A DNA stretch of 64,000 nt from Streptomyces lasiicapitis. Its GTDB lineage: Bacteria; Actinomycetota; Actinomycetes; Streptomycetales; Streptomycetaceae. Shown piece by piece: positions 8,298-16,273 of the stretch. The notes under the pieces are model-generated. The model had not been told where the DNA came from and searched no databases. It worked only from the letters and a program-made list of their open reading frames with translations. The stretch spans positions 310,001 to 374,000 of the forward strand of contig NZ_BMNG01000009.1 in the NCBI RefSeq assembly GCF_014646335.1, given 5' to 3'. A program made the translations under genes and the position numbers. Position 1 is the stretch's first letter, and each line of letters begins with the position of its first letter.

Positions 8298-9071
8298 GTG
8301 AGTGTGAGCCCCCATGACGACGGCCAGTGGTGCCGCCGGTTCCAACCGGTGTCCCCCGCCGCCCACCGCCTGATCTGCTTCCCGCACGCGGGGGGCTCGG
8401 CCAGCTACTACGTGCCCGTCGCCAACGCCCTCGCCCCGCACGTCGACGTCGTCGCGCTGCAGTACCCGGGCCGCCAGGACCGGCGCAGGGAACCGCTGAT
8501 CGACGACATCGGCACACTCGCGGACCGCGTGCACGAGGCGCTGCGCGGCGAGGCCGACCGTCCGCTCACCTTCTTCGGCCACAGCATGGGCGCGCTCCTC
8601 GCCTTCGAGGTCGCTCGAAGGTTCGAGCGGGACGGCCGCACGGCCCCCGTACGGCTCTTCGTCTCCGGCCGGCGGGCCCCCTCCCGCCACCGCGAGGAGA
8701 ACGTCCACCTATGCGACGACGACGGGCTCATCGCCGAGGTCAAGGCCCTGAGCGGTACCGACGACCGGGTGCTCGGCGACGACGAACTCCTGCGCATGAT
8801 CCTGCCCGCGCTGCGCGGGGACTACCGGGCCGTGGAGACATACCGCTGCCCGCCCGGCGTCACGGTGGATATCCCGGTCACCGCCCTGGTCGGCGACAGC
8901 GACGCCAAGACGACGATCGACGAGGCCCGCGACTGGGATCGGCACACCACGGCCGACTTCGACCTGCGGATCTTCCCCGGCGGGCACTTCTACCTCAACG
9001 AACGCGCCGCTGACGTGCTGAGCGTCCTCGACGAGCACTTCGCGGCGCGGAGCGTCCCGGACGGGGTCTGA
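8298..9071 (+). CDS. Type II thioesterase (PKS-associated editing hydrolase)
   Basis: A 257-residue alpha/beta hydrolase of the TEII family that removes stalled or aberrant acyl groups from carrier proteins. The family N-terminal motif FPHAGG, the nucleophile elbow GHSMG (Ser in the motif near residue 95), the Asp in GDSDAKT and the His in GGHFYLN are present. The start is the GTG at 8298 preceded by a GGAACGGAAG tract. It lies alone, divergent from the metallophosphoesterase, and belongs by position to the PKS cluster. A second TEII for the NRPS cluster is at 43858-44655; the two differ clearly in sequence. Confidence 0.92.
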   Translation: MSVSPHDDGQWCRRFQPVSPAAHRLICFPHAGGSASYYVPVANALAPHVDVVALQYPGRQDRRREPLIDDIGTLADRVHEALRGEADRPLTFFGHSMGALLAFEVARRFERDGRTAPVRLFVSGRRAPSRHREENVHLCDDDGLIAEVKALSGTDDRVLGDDELLRMILPALRGDYRAVETYRCPPGVTVDIPVTALVGDSDAKTTIDEARDWDRHTTADFDLRIFPGGHFYLNERAADVLSVLDEHFAARSVPDGV

Positions 9072-9109
9072 GCCGGAGCCGGAGCCGAAGTTGGAACGGC
9101 ACCGTCCGG

Positions 9110-9560
9110 CCCTCCGGCCTTCCCCTGTCGAACAGGCCCGCGTCCTTGAGCGCGGCGGCGACCCAGGCCGCGTTGCACGCGACGGCCAGGTCGTACGCCG
9201 TACGCAGCGCCTGCTCCGCCTCGTGCGCCCGGTACGGTGCCACCGTCTCCGCGAGCCGCAGCAGGACCACCGCCCGCCCGTGCAGATCGGTGAATGCTTC
9301 GAGCACCTCGGTGGCGTCCCGCAGCAGGCTTGGTGCCGCCGCCGTGCTCGTCAAGGTGGCCCGCAGCGCCAGGGCGCGGCCCAGGGGCGCCGGGGCGCCC
9401 CACTTGCAGGCCTGCCCCAGATGCCGTGCGCTCAGCTCCTCGGCCCGCTCGACGTTGCCCCTGCGTCGGCGCCCCCGTGCCGCGCGCCGCTCCGCCTCCA
9501 GGCCCCGCACCAGGGTACGCAGCCCCCTGAACCAGCAGTTCCCGGCCGGCCCGCGTAGCC
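9110..9560 (-). pseudogene. C-terminal fragment of a LAL-type (large LuxR) regulator
   Basis: The minus strand encodes helical-repeat sequence typical of the region just ahead of the HTH domain in LAL regulators (pieces such as AEELSARHLGQ, WGAPAPLGRALALR, LLRDATEVLEAF and ALRTAYDLAVACNA). The frame runs on into low-complexity Arg-rich sequence without a LuxR DNA-binding domain, and no ATP-binding N-terminus is present. It is a remnant, probably of the PKS cluster's former activator. Boundaries are approximate. Confidence 0.6.
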
Positions 9561-9829
9561 GGTCCGGCAGCGGGGCGGCCAGTTCCGGCTCCCGGGTCCG
9601 CAGCGCCACCAGCAGCTCCCGCTCGTCCCTGCGCGCGGTATCCGGCCGCTCGCCGAGGCGGGTCGGCCGCTCCACGGCCAAGGTCGGCGTCGCCGGATCG
9701 TTCTCGCCGAGGTGGCGCAGCCGTGCCTCCGGACGCACCGCCGGCCGACGTTGCCAGGGCGGCAGCCCGTCGTCGGGCCCAGCTCCTGTGCCGTCTGCCG
9801 GAGCGGGCTCTCCAGTGACAGCAGGGTGG

Positions 9830-10600
9830 TCGGGCCGGCATTGCGCAGGGCACGGCGTACGACCTCTGCCTGGGCGCCCTGGTCAGGGGCGGTGAGCGTG
9901 TCACCGCCGCAGTCGTTGTTGACGGCGCTGCCGCGGATGACGGCCCGCACGGGGTCGCCGTCGGCGAGGGCCCGGTCGAGTTGTTTCAGTACGACGAGGC
10001 CACCGCCCTCGCCACGGACGAAGCCGTTGGCGTGGGCGTCGAACGTTATAGCAGTGCCCGTCGGGCGAGATCGCGCCGAACCGCTGGTTGGCGATGAGGG
10101 CGCGGTGCGCGCCGGTGAAGCTCCGGTGTGTGACGCGCTCGTCGCCGAGCCGGTGGAGCAGCGTGGCGTAGTCGTCGTGGGTGGCTCCTGGGAGTCGATG
10201 AGGTCCGCCTCCGGAGGGGAGACCCCGAGGAATCCGGCGTCGAAGCGCTCGGCCTCGTCGAGGAACCCACCCCAGCGGCACGCCTCTTCAGCGCCCTGAA
10301 CGCACTCGCCCGAGCCCGTCTCGGTGTCCGTGTCCGCGCCCTCGGTGTCGTTCTTGCCCTCGGCATCGGCGTCGCCGAGGCGCGCAGCCGGTCGGCGGGA
10401 GTGGGCCGCACCGAGCTGTCCCCGGCCCGCAGCAGCCGCCACAGGGCCTCAGGGCTCGGGGCGCCCGGCAGTTGGCAGGCCATCCGATGACGGCGATAGT
10501 GTGCCCGGGCATGGCGTCGAGCCCGTACGGTGTTCATTCTGATTCGCTCATACCACTCCACCAGCTTGTTCCGGCCCAGACAGCTGGGACCACAGCCTTC
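9830..10600 (-). pseudogene. Decayed PKS N-terminus: docking helix plus ketosynthase lacking its active site
   Basis: Reading leftward from about 10590 the minus strand gives a docking-like helix (NKLVEWYERIRMNTVRAR), then in changing frames IAVIG, MACQLPGAPSPEALWRLLR, WGGFLDEAERFDAGFLG, LGDERVTH..RALIAN, SPDGHC, FDAHANGFVRGEGGG and VIRGSAVNND. These follow the order of a type I ketosynthase. At least three frameshifts are needed, and the segment that should hold the active-site Cys is deleted between RALIAN and SPDGHC. The gene cannot be functional. It shows that a PKS once started here and read leftward. Confidence 0.72.
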
Positions 10601-10898
10601 GGGTACCGCATGCACGCCGACGGCGCGCGTGCCGCCGGCTCTTCACGCCAAGGGCGCATGTACTAAGGCGACCCCTAGAATCCGCCCGGCCCAATGCACT
10701 TCACGAGGTCTAGGCGCGCCCCGTGTTTTGGGAAACGACCAGATGTCGCGCCGAGGGTGAAACAGGTATTGCGCATGCCCAGGTCTTCCTCCTTAATAGG
10801 TCCGGCCCCCCGAAGCGACGGGAGTTGCATGCCCGGGATCCTGGATCGGCACAGGTGGCGATGGACTGGCCGGTTCGGAAGAGACGGAGGAACGCATA
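10601..10898. promoter_or_regulatory. Promoter region with PimM-like boxes
   Basis: A 300-base non-coding region between the dead PKS start (leftward) and a small gene (rightward). Position 10663-10678 (CTAAGGCGACCCCTAG) agrees with about 12 of 16 positions of the PimM-class consensus CTVGGGAWWTCCCBAG, with both flanking halves intact. Position 10727-10742 (TTTGGGAAACGACCAG) agrees with about 11. They may be targets of the PAS-LuxR regulator encoded nearby. Confidence 0.45.
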
Positions 10899-11117
10899 AT
10901 GAGCGCGGAACTCAATGATCTAGACCATTTTGAGCTGGACATGGAGGACCCCGAATCGCGGGACCAGTTGGCCTCGATGACCGACTCTGTGGCCACGTTG
11001 ACGCAGATGGCCGTGGCGAACGTCGCCCGCGATGTCGTCCGCATACAAGAGAGTTTCGACCACAACGTGGCCTGGCACGACGCTGACGACGAGGGGATAG
11101 GTGGCCACCGCCGCTGA
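10899..11117 (+). CDS. Small acidic protein, unknown function
   Basis: A 72-residue polypeptide with a good Shine-Dalgarno sequence (GGAGG about 8 bases before the ATG), so it is probably translated. It is acidic in its first half, has no Cys, no signal peptide and no membrane segment, and contains the string FELD near residue 11. The middle (about 24-52) could form an amphipathic helix. A long hairpin begins at its stop codon. PimM-like boxes lie upstream, which suggests co-regulation with the PKS cluster. F-x-L-D recalls leader peptides of some lanthipeptides, but without Cys and without modification enzymes nearby this is not a supported assignment. I do not recognise a family. Confidence 0.6.
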   Translation: MSAELNDLDHFELDMEDPESRDQLASMTDSVATLTQMAVANVARDVVRIQESFDHNVAWHDADDEGIGGHRR

Positions 11118-11170
11118 GCGGCCGCCCGGCTCCGCGGCGGCCGCCGGGACCGACAGCCGGGCGGCCGCTC
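11116..11170. terminator. Convergent hairpin terminator
   Basis: A perfect 16-bp inverted repeat (11116-11131 with 11155-11170) has a 23-base loop. It lies between the small gene ending at 11117 and the regulator ending at 11179 on the other strand, so it can serve both. Confidence 0.8.
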
Positions 11171-11178
11171 TTCGTCGG

Positions 11179-11862
11179 TCACTTCACGAAGTCGGGCAGC
11201 ACGCGGGGCGGCCAGCTGCCGACCGTGAAGACGCCCATCGCGTAGGCGCGGGAGACCAGCGTGGCGCGGTTGGGCGCCTTGAATCGGCGCAGCATCAGAC
11301 CCACGTGGTACTCGACGCCCTGGCGGCTCAGGTACAGACGCGAGGCCAGCTGGACGGTCGATGCGCCGGTGGCGACCCCCTCCAGGATGCGGGCGTCGAG
11401 AGGCGTGAGGAGAGGCGTCGACTTCGCTGCCGGGGCCGCCTCGGACAGGTCGTCGTCGGGGGTCATCAGGACGACGACACCTGAGAAGGCGTCCCCCTCT
11501 CCCTGGATCGCTATGCCTGTTATCTCGGTCGAGAAGACTCGGTCATGGCCGCGTTTCGCGACCACTTTCTCCACGAATCTTCCGCCATGGCCGTCCGAGA
11601 GATGGCTGAAATGCTTGGGCAGGATGTTGCGGGCGCTCGGGTGCAGCACGTCGTAGATGCTCTGCCCGCAGATCTCCCGTGAGGGACGCGCGACATGACG
11701 GAAGAAGTCGGAGTTCGCTGCTTCGATGTTGAGCTCGGCGTCGAGACTCGCCATGCAGGTGAAAAGGTGTGGCCCGGTTGTCCGACGATTTCGGTGAACA
11801 GTGTTTTGCACAGGCAAGGGAAGGCCGTCGGCCATGGTCGTTCGGTCGGTGTTCTGGAGCAT
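11179..11862 (-). CDS. PAS-LuxR transcriptional activator, PimM type
   Basis: A 227-residue regulator with an N-terminal PAS sensor domain (about 31-135) and a C-terminal LuxR helix-turn-helix (about 150-212; LTPLDARILEGVATG, then LYLSRQGVEYHV). This two-domain plan is that of PimM and its relatives, positive regulators of polyene macrolide genes that bind near the -35 of their targets. The start is the ATG at 11862 because GGGAGAGG lies 5 bases upstream; a longer frame reaches 11892. It lies at the end of the PKS region, so it is the probable pathway activator. Candidate binding sites are noted at 3483, 10663, 10727 and 15813. The ligand is unknown. Confidence 0.9.
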   Translation of the reverse strand: MLQNTDRTTMADGLPLPVQNTVHRNRRTTGPHLFTCMASLDAELNIEAANSDFFRHVARPSREICGQSIYDVLHPSARNILPKHFSHLSDGHGGRFVEKVVAKRGHDRVFSTEITGIAIQGEGDAFSGVVVLMTPDDDLSEAAPAAKSTPLLTPLDARILEGVATGASTVQLASRLYLSRQGVEYHVGLMLRRFKAPNRATLVSRAYAMGVFTVGSWPPRVLPDFVK

Positions 11863-12359
11863 GAAAACCTCTCCCGAGTGTCGGCTGAACAATAGATCCG
11901 CAGCGGAATCGGCGCTGCAAACCAGTGGAAGGATCGGATGTGCTATTTCTGTGCCGCTGGCGGTGACATCAGGGTTGGCTCACTTCGAGATTCAACGGTC
12001 CACCTGACCCGCAGCGGAAAACTGCGATGCCCCTGCGGGGTGGGCGGCCACGCACTGAATCTGCGTACTCGTCGGAGGGCGTCATCGGGTTGACCGGCAC
12101 CGCGAGCGCGCTTGCTGCTCGCTGGCCCGGCTTCAGGCGCCGGCCAGAGCGGGCCGTCGGGGAGTGACAGATCGAGTGGCAAGTGGTGCCGCTTCGGCAG
12201 ATCCACTCCCGTATCGACGGCCGGGCCGCCCTGTCGCCGACATCTGCGCCGCCGTGGTGGCTGATCTCCATGATCAGAAAGGTAGGGATCAGAATGAGCC
12301 GACACTAGAGATGTTCGGTCAGAGCTGTTGCCCAAATGGGCATGTCTTCCTGGTCACGA
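11863..12359. other. Non-coding stretch, nothing recognised
   Basis: No gene with coding character, start and ribosome site was found on either strand. It links the PAS-LuxR promoter to a zone of gene and transposon fragments. Confidence 0.5.
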
Positions 12360-12570
12360 AGGATCGGGCGAACTGCGTGTCGGTGCGGAACCGGCATGGG
12401 TCTCCGACCTCGACCAGCAGGTCCATGGCGGTGACCGTGCCGATGCCGCAGATCTCGGCGGGTGTGCGGCCCAGGGGGCACGGCAGCGCGGGGATCTTCT
12501 TGTCGAGGTCCTTGATCCGTCGGGTCAGTCGGCGGATGTCGTCGAGCCTGGCGGCCGGCCTGGGCAAGGT
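12360..12570 (-). mobile_element. IS110-family transposase fragment
   Basis: The minus strand encodes a piece of an IS110-type transposase: LDDIRRLTRRIKDLDKKI, then CGIGTVTAMDLLVEVGDP, then RFRTDTQFAR. In this family GIGPxTA followed by GDxxRF marks the C-terminal (transposase 20) part. The rest of the protein and the element ends are missing, and the sequence diverges abruptly near 12360, so this is a scar. Confidence 0.65.
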
Positions 12571-12759
12571 CAGGTGAGAACCCAGTGTCCGGCAGCGCGC
12601 AGCCGCAGGGCCACCGGCCGCCACGACCCGCCGCCCTGCCGGGCGCCGAGGATGAGGACGAACGTGGAGGGGGCTCGGGGCGTGGTACGGCTGCCTTCCC
12701 TCATCGGGGAACAGATCACACACGCGATGCGCCGGAACCCGAGAAGTTCGCTCGCCGGA

Positions 12760-12990
12760 GATTTTTGAAGTGTCAGCTGTCGTCCGCGAAGCGGTGGAAT
12801 CAGCCGCAGTTGCCGCACCCGGCCGGACTCGAGGAAGAGCAGCCACGAGGTGTGTGGCGGACAGTGGAGCGCAGCGCTTGGAGGGTTGAGCACGTCGGTC
12901 TCCCAGACCACGATGCCGCCGTCGGCCACCACGCCGGTGAGGCGTTGCCGCACGCCAACGCCCATGCTGGAGTCCACCACCCCGGCCAGG
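12760..12990 (-). pseudogene. Possible sigma-factor (SnoaL-like tail) remnant
   Basis: The minus strand has the pattern GGIVVWETDVLNPP..HCPPHTSWLLFLESGRVRQLRL, which resembles the SnoaL-like C-terminal domain attached to some Streptomyces ECF sigma factors. No sigma-2 or sigma-4 region is seen. Weak call based on pattern alone. Confidence 0.28.
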
Positions 12991-13149
12991 CGGGGTGGTG
13001 CCGTGCGTACGGCCGTCGGGCCACGACTGTGCGTCGTCCGCCTGCCCTAAGTCCTGCCTCGCGATGTCAACCATGTTCAAGGACTCCGTTTCTGGATATC
13101 TAGTGTGCTGCTGCGTTGGAATCGTGGCAGGTGTGAGCGGCTGTTTCGG

Positions 13150-13682
13150 CCCTTGTGGCTGGTAAGCGGCTAAGAGCACCGCCCAGCCCGATGCCGAGCA
13201 TGGGCTTGGGGGCTGTGTACCCGCCGCCGACCGTGGCACGGCCGATGACGTGGACGTTGTCGTCGTCGAGCGGGACGTCGTACGTGTCCTTGACCGCGAT
13301 GACGAGGTTCCTGGTGGCGTTGCCGCTGCCGATGTTGAGGAAGAACAGGTCGTGGTCGGCCTCGTCGAACGGTGTCTGGCACTTGGTCACCTCCCAGTTC
13401 AGAGGAGGCTCGGTCCCTTGCAGTGCGCGGCTTTGGAAGTCCTCCGTTTCGGACTCGTCCGCGTTCTCGCCGCAGATAGGGGTGCTGTTCACCTCCTGAA
13501 CGGCCACGATGTCGGGGGGCGGAGGCAAGGAGCAGCTCATCCTCCAGGTTTCCTCCCGGGTTACGTGGCGCGTCTCAGGGGTCTGTTCTGCATGTTGAAG
13601 GTGGCTGCCGTGTAGTTCTGCACAGCGGCCAGGGCGGGCGGTCCCTGGGCGACCACAAGGACCTGGCGGTATGGATGTTTCA
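13150..13682 (-). pseudogene. Truncated DNase I-like (EEP) nuclease, CdtB-like
   Basis: A frame starting at 13681 (MKHPYRQVLVVA, then NYTAATFNMQN) corresponds to the first beta strand of the endonuclease/exonuclease/phosphatase fold. It stops near 13562. Another frame resumes with DIVAVQEV (metal-binding Glu), TRNLVIAVKDTYDV and GYTAPKPMLGIGLG, in the order of CdtB-like proteins. The second half, with the catalytic His and Asp, is absent. The gene is broken by a frameshift near 13560 and by C-terminal truncation. Confidence 0.55.
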
Positions 13683-13766
13683 TGGTGTCGGATTGTAACG
13701 ACGGCTAGTCAACGGCCGATCAACAACTGTTGAACGAGCGTGGCCATGGGGCGCCGTGACCGACCG

Positions 13767-13884
13767 TCAGCTGAGCTCCGCCCACACCGTCTTGCGCGGA
13801 TCCGGCCCGACCTCCGTGCCCGACCGGTCCGCGAACGCCGCCACCAGGGCAAGACCCCGGCCCGACTCGTCGTCCGGCTCGGGC
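13767..13884 (-). pseudogene. C-terminal fragment of an RsbW-like ATPase
   Basis: The minus strand ends with DDESGRGLALVAAFADRSG and then EVGPDPRKTVWAELS before a stop at 13767-13769. This is the typical last segment of Streptomyces histidine-kinase-like ATP-binding (anti-sigma) proteins. Only about 40 residues remain, and the upstream part is replaced by the transposase fragment that ends at 13885. Confidence 0.55.
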
Positions 13885-14192
13885 TTACTGGCCGGCGTCG
13901 ATGCCCTGGCTGGTCTCGGCCACGTTTGTCGGGGTCTTCACGCTCTGCGCGTCCAACACTGCCGCGGTGGCCCGGCGTTGCGGCCGTGAGCTCGTCGTGT
14001 CTTGTCGCGCAACAGGTCGTGGACCTGTTGCGCGGTGCCATCGGCTTCCCGGTTCGCGTAGCAGTCGTAGACCGTCTTGTAGGGCGGGAAGTCGTGCGGG
14101 AGGTACTCCCACGGAATGCCGGTGCGGTTGACGTAAAGGATCGCGTCGACGATCTCTCGCAGGTCGATCAGAGCCCGGTGGGCATCGGACAC
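13885..14192 (-). mobile_element. IS5-family transposase fragment
   Basis: The minus strand shows LREIVDAILYVNRTGIPWEYLP followed by PPYKTVYDCYANREADGT, the conserved N-terminal domain of IS5-type transposases. After a frameshift, another frame continues AAVLDAQSVKTPTNVAETSQGIDAG with the first catalytic Asp. The remainder and the inverted ends are absent. Confidence 0.68.
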
Positions 14193-14306
14193 ATCACTGC
14201 GGTACGGACGACGACGCCACGAGTCACAAAACCATCCCAGAACACCAACTACCTAGATCAGATGCCCTCTTGGCCCCGGCGTTTCACGGCTTCACGGCCT
14301 TACGGC

Positions 14307-15716
14307 TCACTGCTTCGCTTTGGCATCCATAAAAGTCAGCGGAAATACCTCGCCGGAATCCGCGTAATGGTGGAACCGGCCGGCCCAGGACGGCTCCTGA
14401 AGGGCACGGACCTGGGCACGGGGCAGTGCCATATGCACATCGCGGGCGCCGTCCTGGTCGGCCGGGGTCGGCGCGATGTGCACGGTCCAGGGAACCACCA
14501 TGGAGGTGAAGTCGTACCAGAAGGGGGTGCCTTGCCCGAAGTCGATGCTGTAGAAGGGCAGCTTCGACCAGTTGTTGATCGCGACCGTGCTGTCGAACGA
14601 GTCCAGAGCCATCGTGGTCATGACGCGCTTGAGGCGCCCCGCATCGCGTTCGGCACAGAGAAATGCCGCTTCCTCGCGGATTCTCTCCTCCGTGTTCTCG
14701 GCATGAGCCGCGCGGACCGTCACGGCGACCTCGCCGAGAGGGCGGGAGCGCAGTTCGGCCGCGGTCATCCTGGGCCGGGTATTGGTGACGGCGTTGCCCC
14801 AGTAGTCATCGGGTACGGCTCCGCCGACGAACGAACGGAAGTCGGCGATGAGGCCGAGCCTTTCCTCGCTCGTGTCGGGGCGGTCATGCAATGCGCCGAG
14901 GACTTTCCAGAGATGGGCGGTCAGCGCGTCATTGGTCGACACCCACCGCTCCGTGCCCGCGAGGTCGGCCATCGCGGTGACCTTGATGGTGGCCAGTTCA
15001 GCCGCCGTGAAGCGGGTGGTCACCGTCGTCACGCCGCCGAGGCTGCCCCGCAGGATGCGGCCGAGGAAGGCGGCCTTCCGGCCTCGCTCCATGACCGTGA
15101 GATGGGCGCCGCCCGTACGGGTGTCACCCGCGGCCGACGCGGCGAGCGCGTCGATGACTCCACGGTCGTGGCTGGGCTTGGGGCACCCGAGGCCCCGGTG
15201 CTCGCGCGCCCAGCTCTCCAGGAAGCTCATATAGCTGGTCCCGTCGGCCACGGCGTGGTTCATCGTGAGGCCCAGAATGGAGCCGCCGCCTTTCATATGG
15301 GTGAGCTTCACCGTGAAAAGCGGCGTATCGCGGTCAACCACCCAGAACGGCATGGCGTGACTGAGATGGCGCTCCAGCCCCTTTTTCGCCGTGTGGCGAG
15401 GCCCGTAGTCCGGCATGGGCACGGATGCGTGTGCCTCGACGAAGCGCACACCGGCGTCGTCGCAGAGCACGCTGAGACCGCCGTCGGGATCCCTCTTCAT
15501 GCGGCCGGCAAGGATCGGGAAGTTGCGCAATGTCCTGCCGAGGGAGGCGCGGAGCGCCTCGCCGTCGAGTGTCTCCCGGTAGAAAAAGACACGAGGCGTG
15601 TAGACCGTGCCGATGAGCATGTCGTAGACGCTCAGCCGTATGCGGTCACCGCTCGCCTCTCCGGCACGTACGGCGAACGTTCGCTTGGCGCCGCTCTCGG
15701 TGGCGGATGCCGTCAT
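14307..15716 (-). CDS. BAHD-family acyltransferase
   Basis: A 469-residue acyltransferase of the plant/fungal BAHD type, which moves an acyl group from CoA to a hydroxyl or amine. The catalytic HxxxD motif is HAVAD (154-158) and the structural DFGWG motif is DFGQG (392-396). Other family marks are NFPILAGRM near 66-73, VSTNDALTAHLWK near 259-271 and YWGNAV near 306-310. Length is as in plant BAHD enzymes. It has no phosphopantetheine or adenylation domain, so it is not an NRPS condensation domain despite the shared fold. The ATG at 15716 is preferred because AAAGAG lies 9 bases upstream; a GTG at 15722 is possible. A PimM-like box about 100 bases upstream suggests control by the PKS-cluster activator and a role in acylating its product, which is inference. 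Confidence 0.85.
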   Translation of the reverse strand: MTASATESGAKRTFAVRAGEASGDRIRLSVYDMLIGTVYTPRVFFYRETLDGEALRASLGRTLRNFPILAGRMKRDPDGGLSVLCDDAGVRFVEAHASVPMPDYGPRHTAKKGLERHLSHAMPFWVVDRDTPLFTVKLTHMKGGGSILGLTMNHAVADGTSYMSFLESWAREHRGLGCPKPSHDRGVIDALAASAAGDTRTGGAHLTVMERGRKAAFLGRILRGSLGGVTTVTTRFTAAELATIKVTAMADLAGTERWVSTNDALTAHLWKVLGALHDRPDTSEERLGLIADFRSFVGGAVPDDYWGNAVTNTRPRMTAAELRSRPLGEVAVTVRAAHAENTEERIREEAAFLCAERDAGRLKRVMTTMALDSFDSTVAINNWSKLPFYSIDFGQGTPFWYDFTSMVVPWTVHIAPTPADQDGARDVHMALPRAQVRALQEPSWAGRFHHYADSGEVFPLTFMDAKAKQ

Positions 15717-16224
15717 ACTCACACGCTCTTTCGTCCGGACCGAACACGCTGTCGCGTCGACACGTTGACCCTAAACCCCCGATCGTGAGCGGCCTCATGG
15801 AGTGGAACCGGGTTTAGGGAAACCCCCCACCTTCCGTCGAAGTCGATCTTTCCCGGGGGTCGTGGGCGTGTTACGGGGCGTCCGGCGGAGCACGCGGCGG
15901 AGCCGCACGTCGATGCTGCGGCAACCGCGACGCGCCCCGTGCCTGTCCCGCAACAGTTCGTTCGTATCCTGCGGGCGCACATCTGGCCCGCGCCCCTTCG
16001 GCACTACGCCACGTTCCTGGATGGCGCCCGTGGAGCAGGGCAACCGCCTCATCGAGCAGTCCGTGCAGGAGTGGGACCTCGTCAGCCGAGGGGAGGCATG
16101 GGAGGGCTGCGCGGGGCGCGTCTGGTCCGTGACTGGTCCGGAAGCAGTGGTCAGGAGTGGGATTCCCGCGGGAGGAACTGGAATTCATCGAGCAAGACGG
16201 ACTCGCTGATGATTGCGTCGTCGG
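15717..16224. promoter_or_regulatory. Non-coding region with a PimM-like box ahead of the BAHD gene
   Basis: No gene is seen in these 500 bases. At 15813-15828 (TTTAGGGAAACCCCCC) the core GGGAAA-CCCC matches the PimM-class consensus at about 11-12 of 16 positions. It lies about 100 bases upstream of the leftward BAHD gene. The rest shows no structure that I recognise. Confidence 0.42.
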
Positions 16225-16267
16225 GAGGCGCCTGACGGGCGAAAGTCCAGGTCAGGCGCCTCTTTTT
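16225..16267. terminator. Hairpin with T-run beyond the aldehyde dehydrogenase gene
   Basis: A perfect 12-bp inverted repeat (16225-16236 with 16251-16262) is followed on the plus strand by TTTTT. It lies 7 bases beyond the end of the leftward dehydrogenase gene and should stop transcription from both sides. Confidence 0.82.
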
Positions 16268-16273
16268 GCGCGT

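Noticed and set aside
10899..11117. Lanthipeptide precursor of the FxLD family
   Set aside because: The protein has FELD but no Cys and no Ser/Thr/Cys-rich core, and no lanthionine synthetase or protease gene is nearby.
14307..15716. Free-standing NRPS condensation domain
   Set aside because: The HxxxD motif is shared, but DFGQG and the BAHD-specific motifs identify a CoA-dependent acyltransferase.
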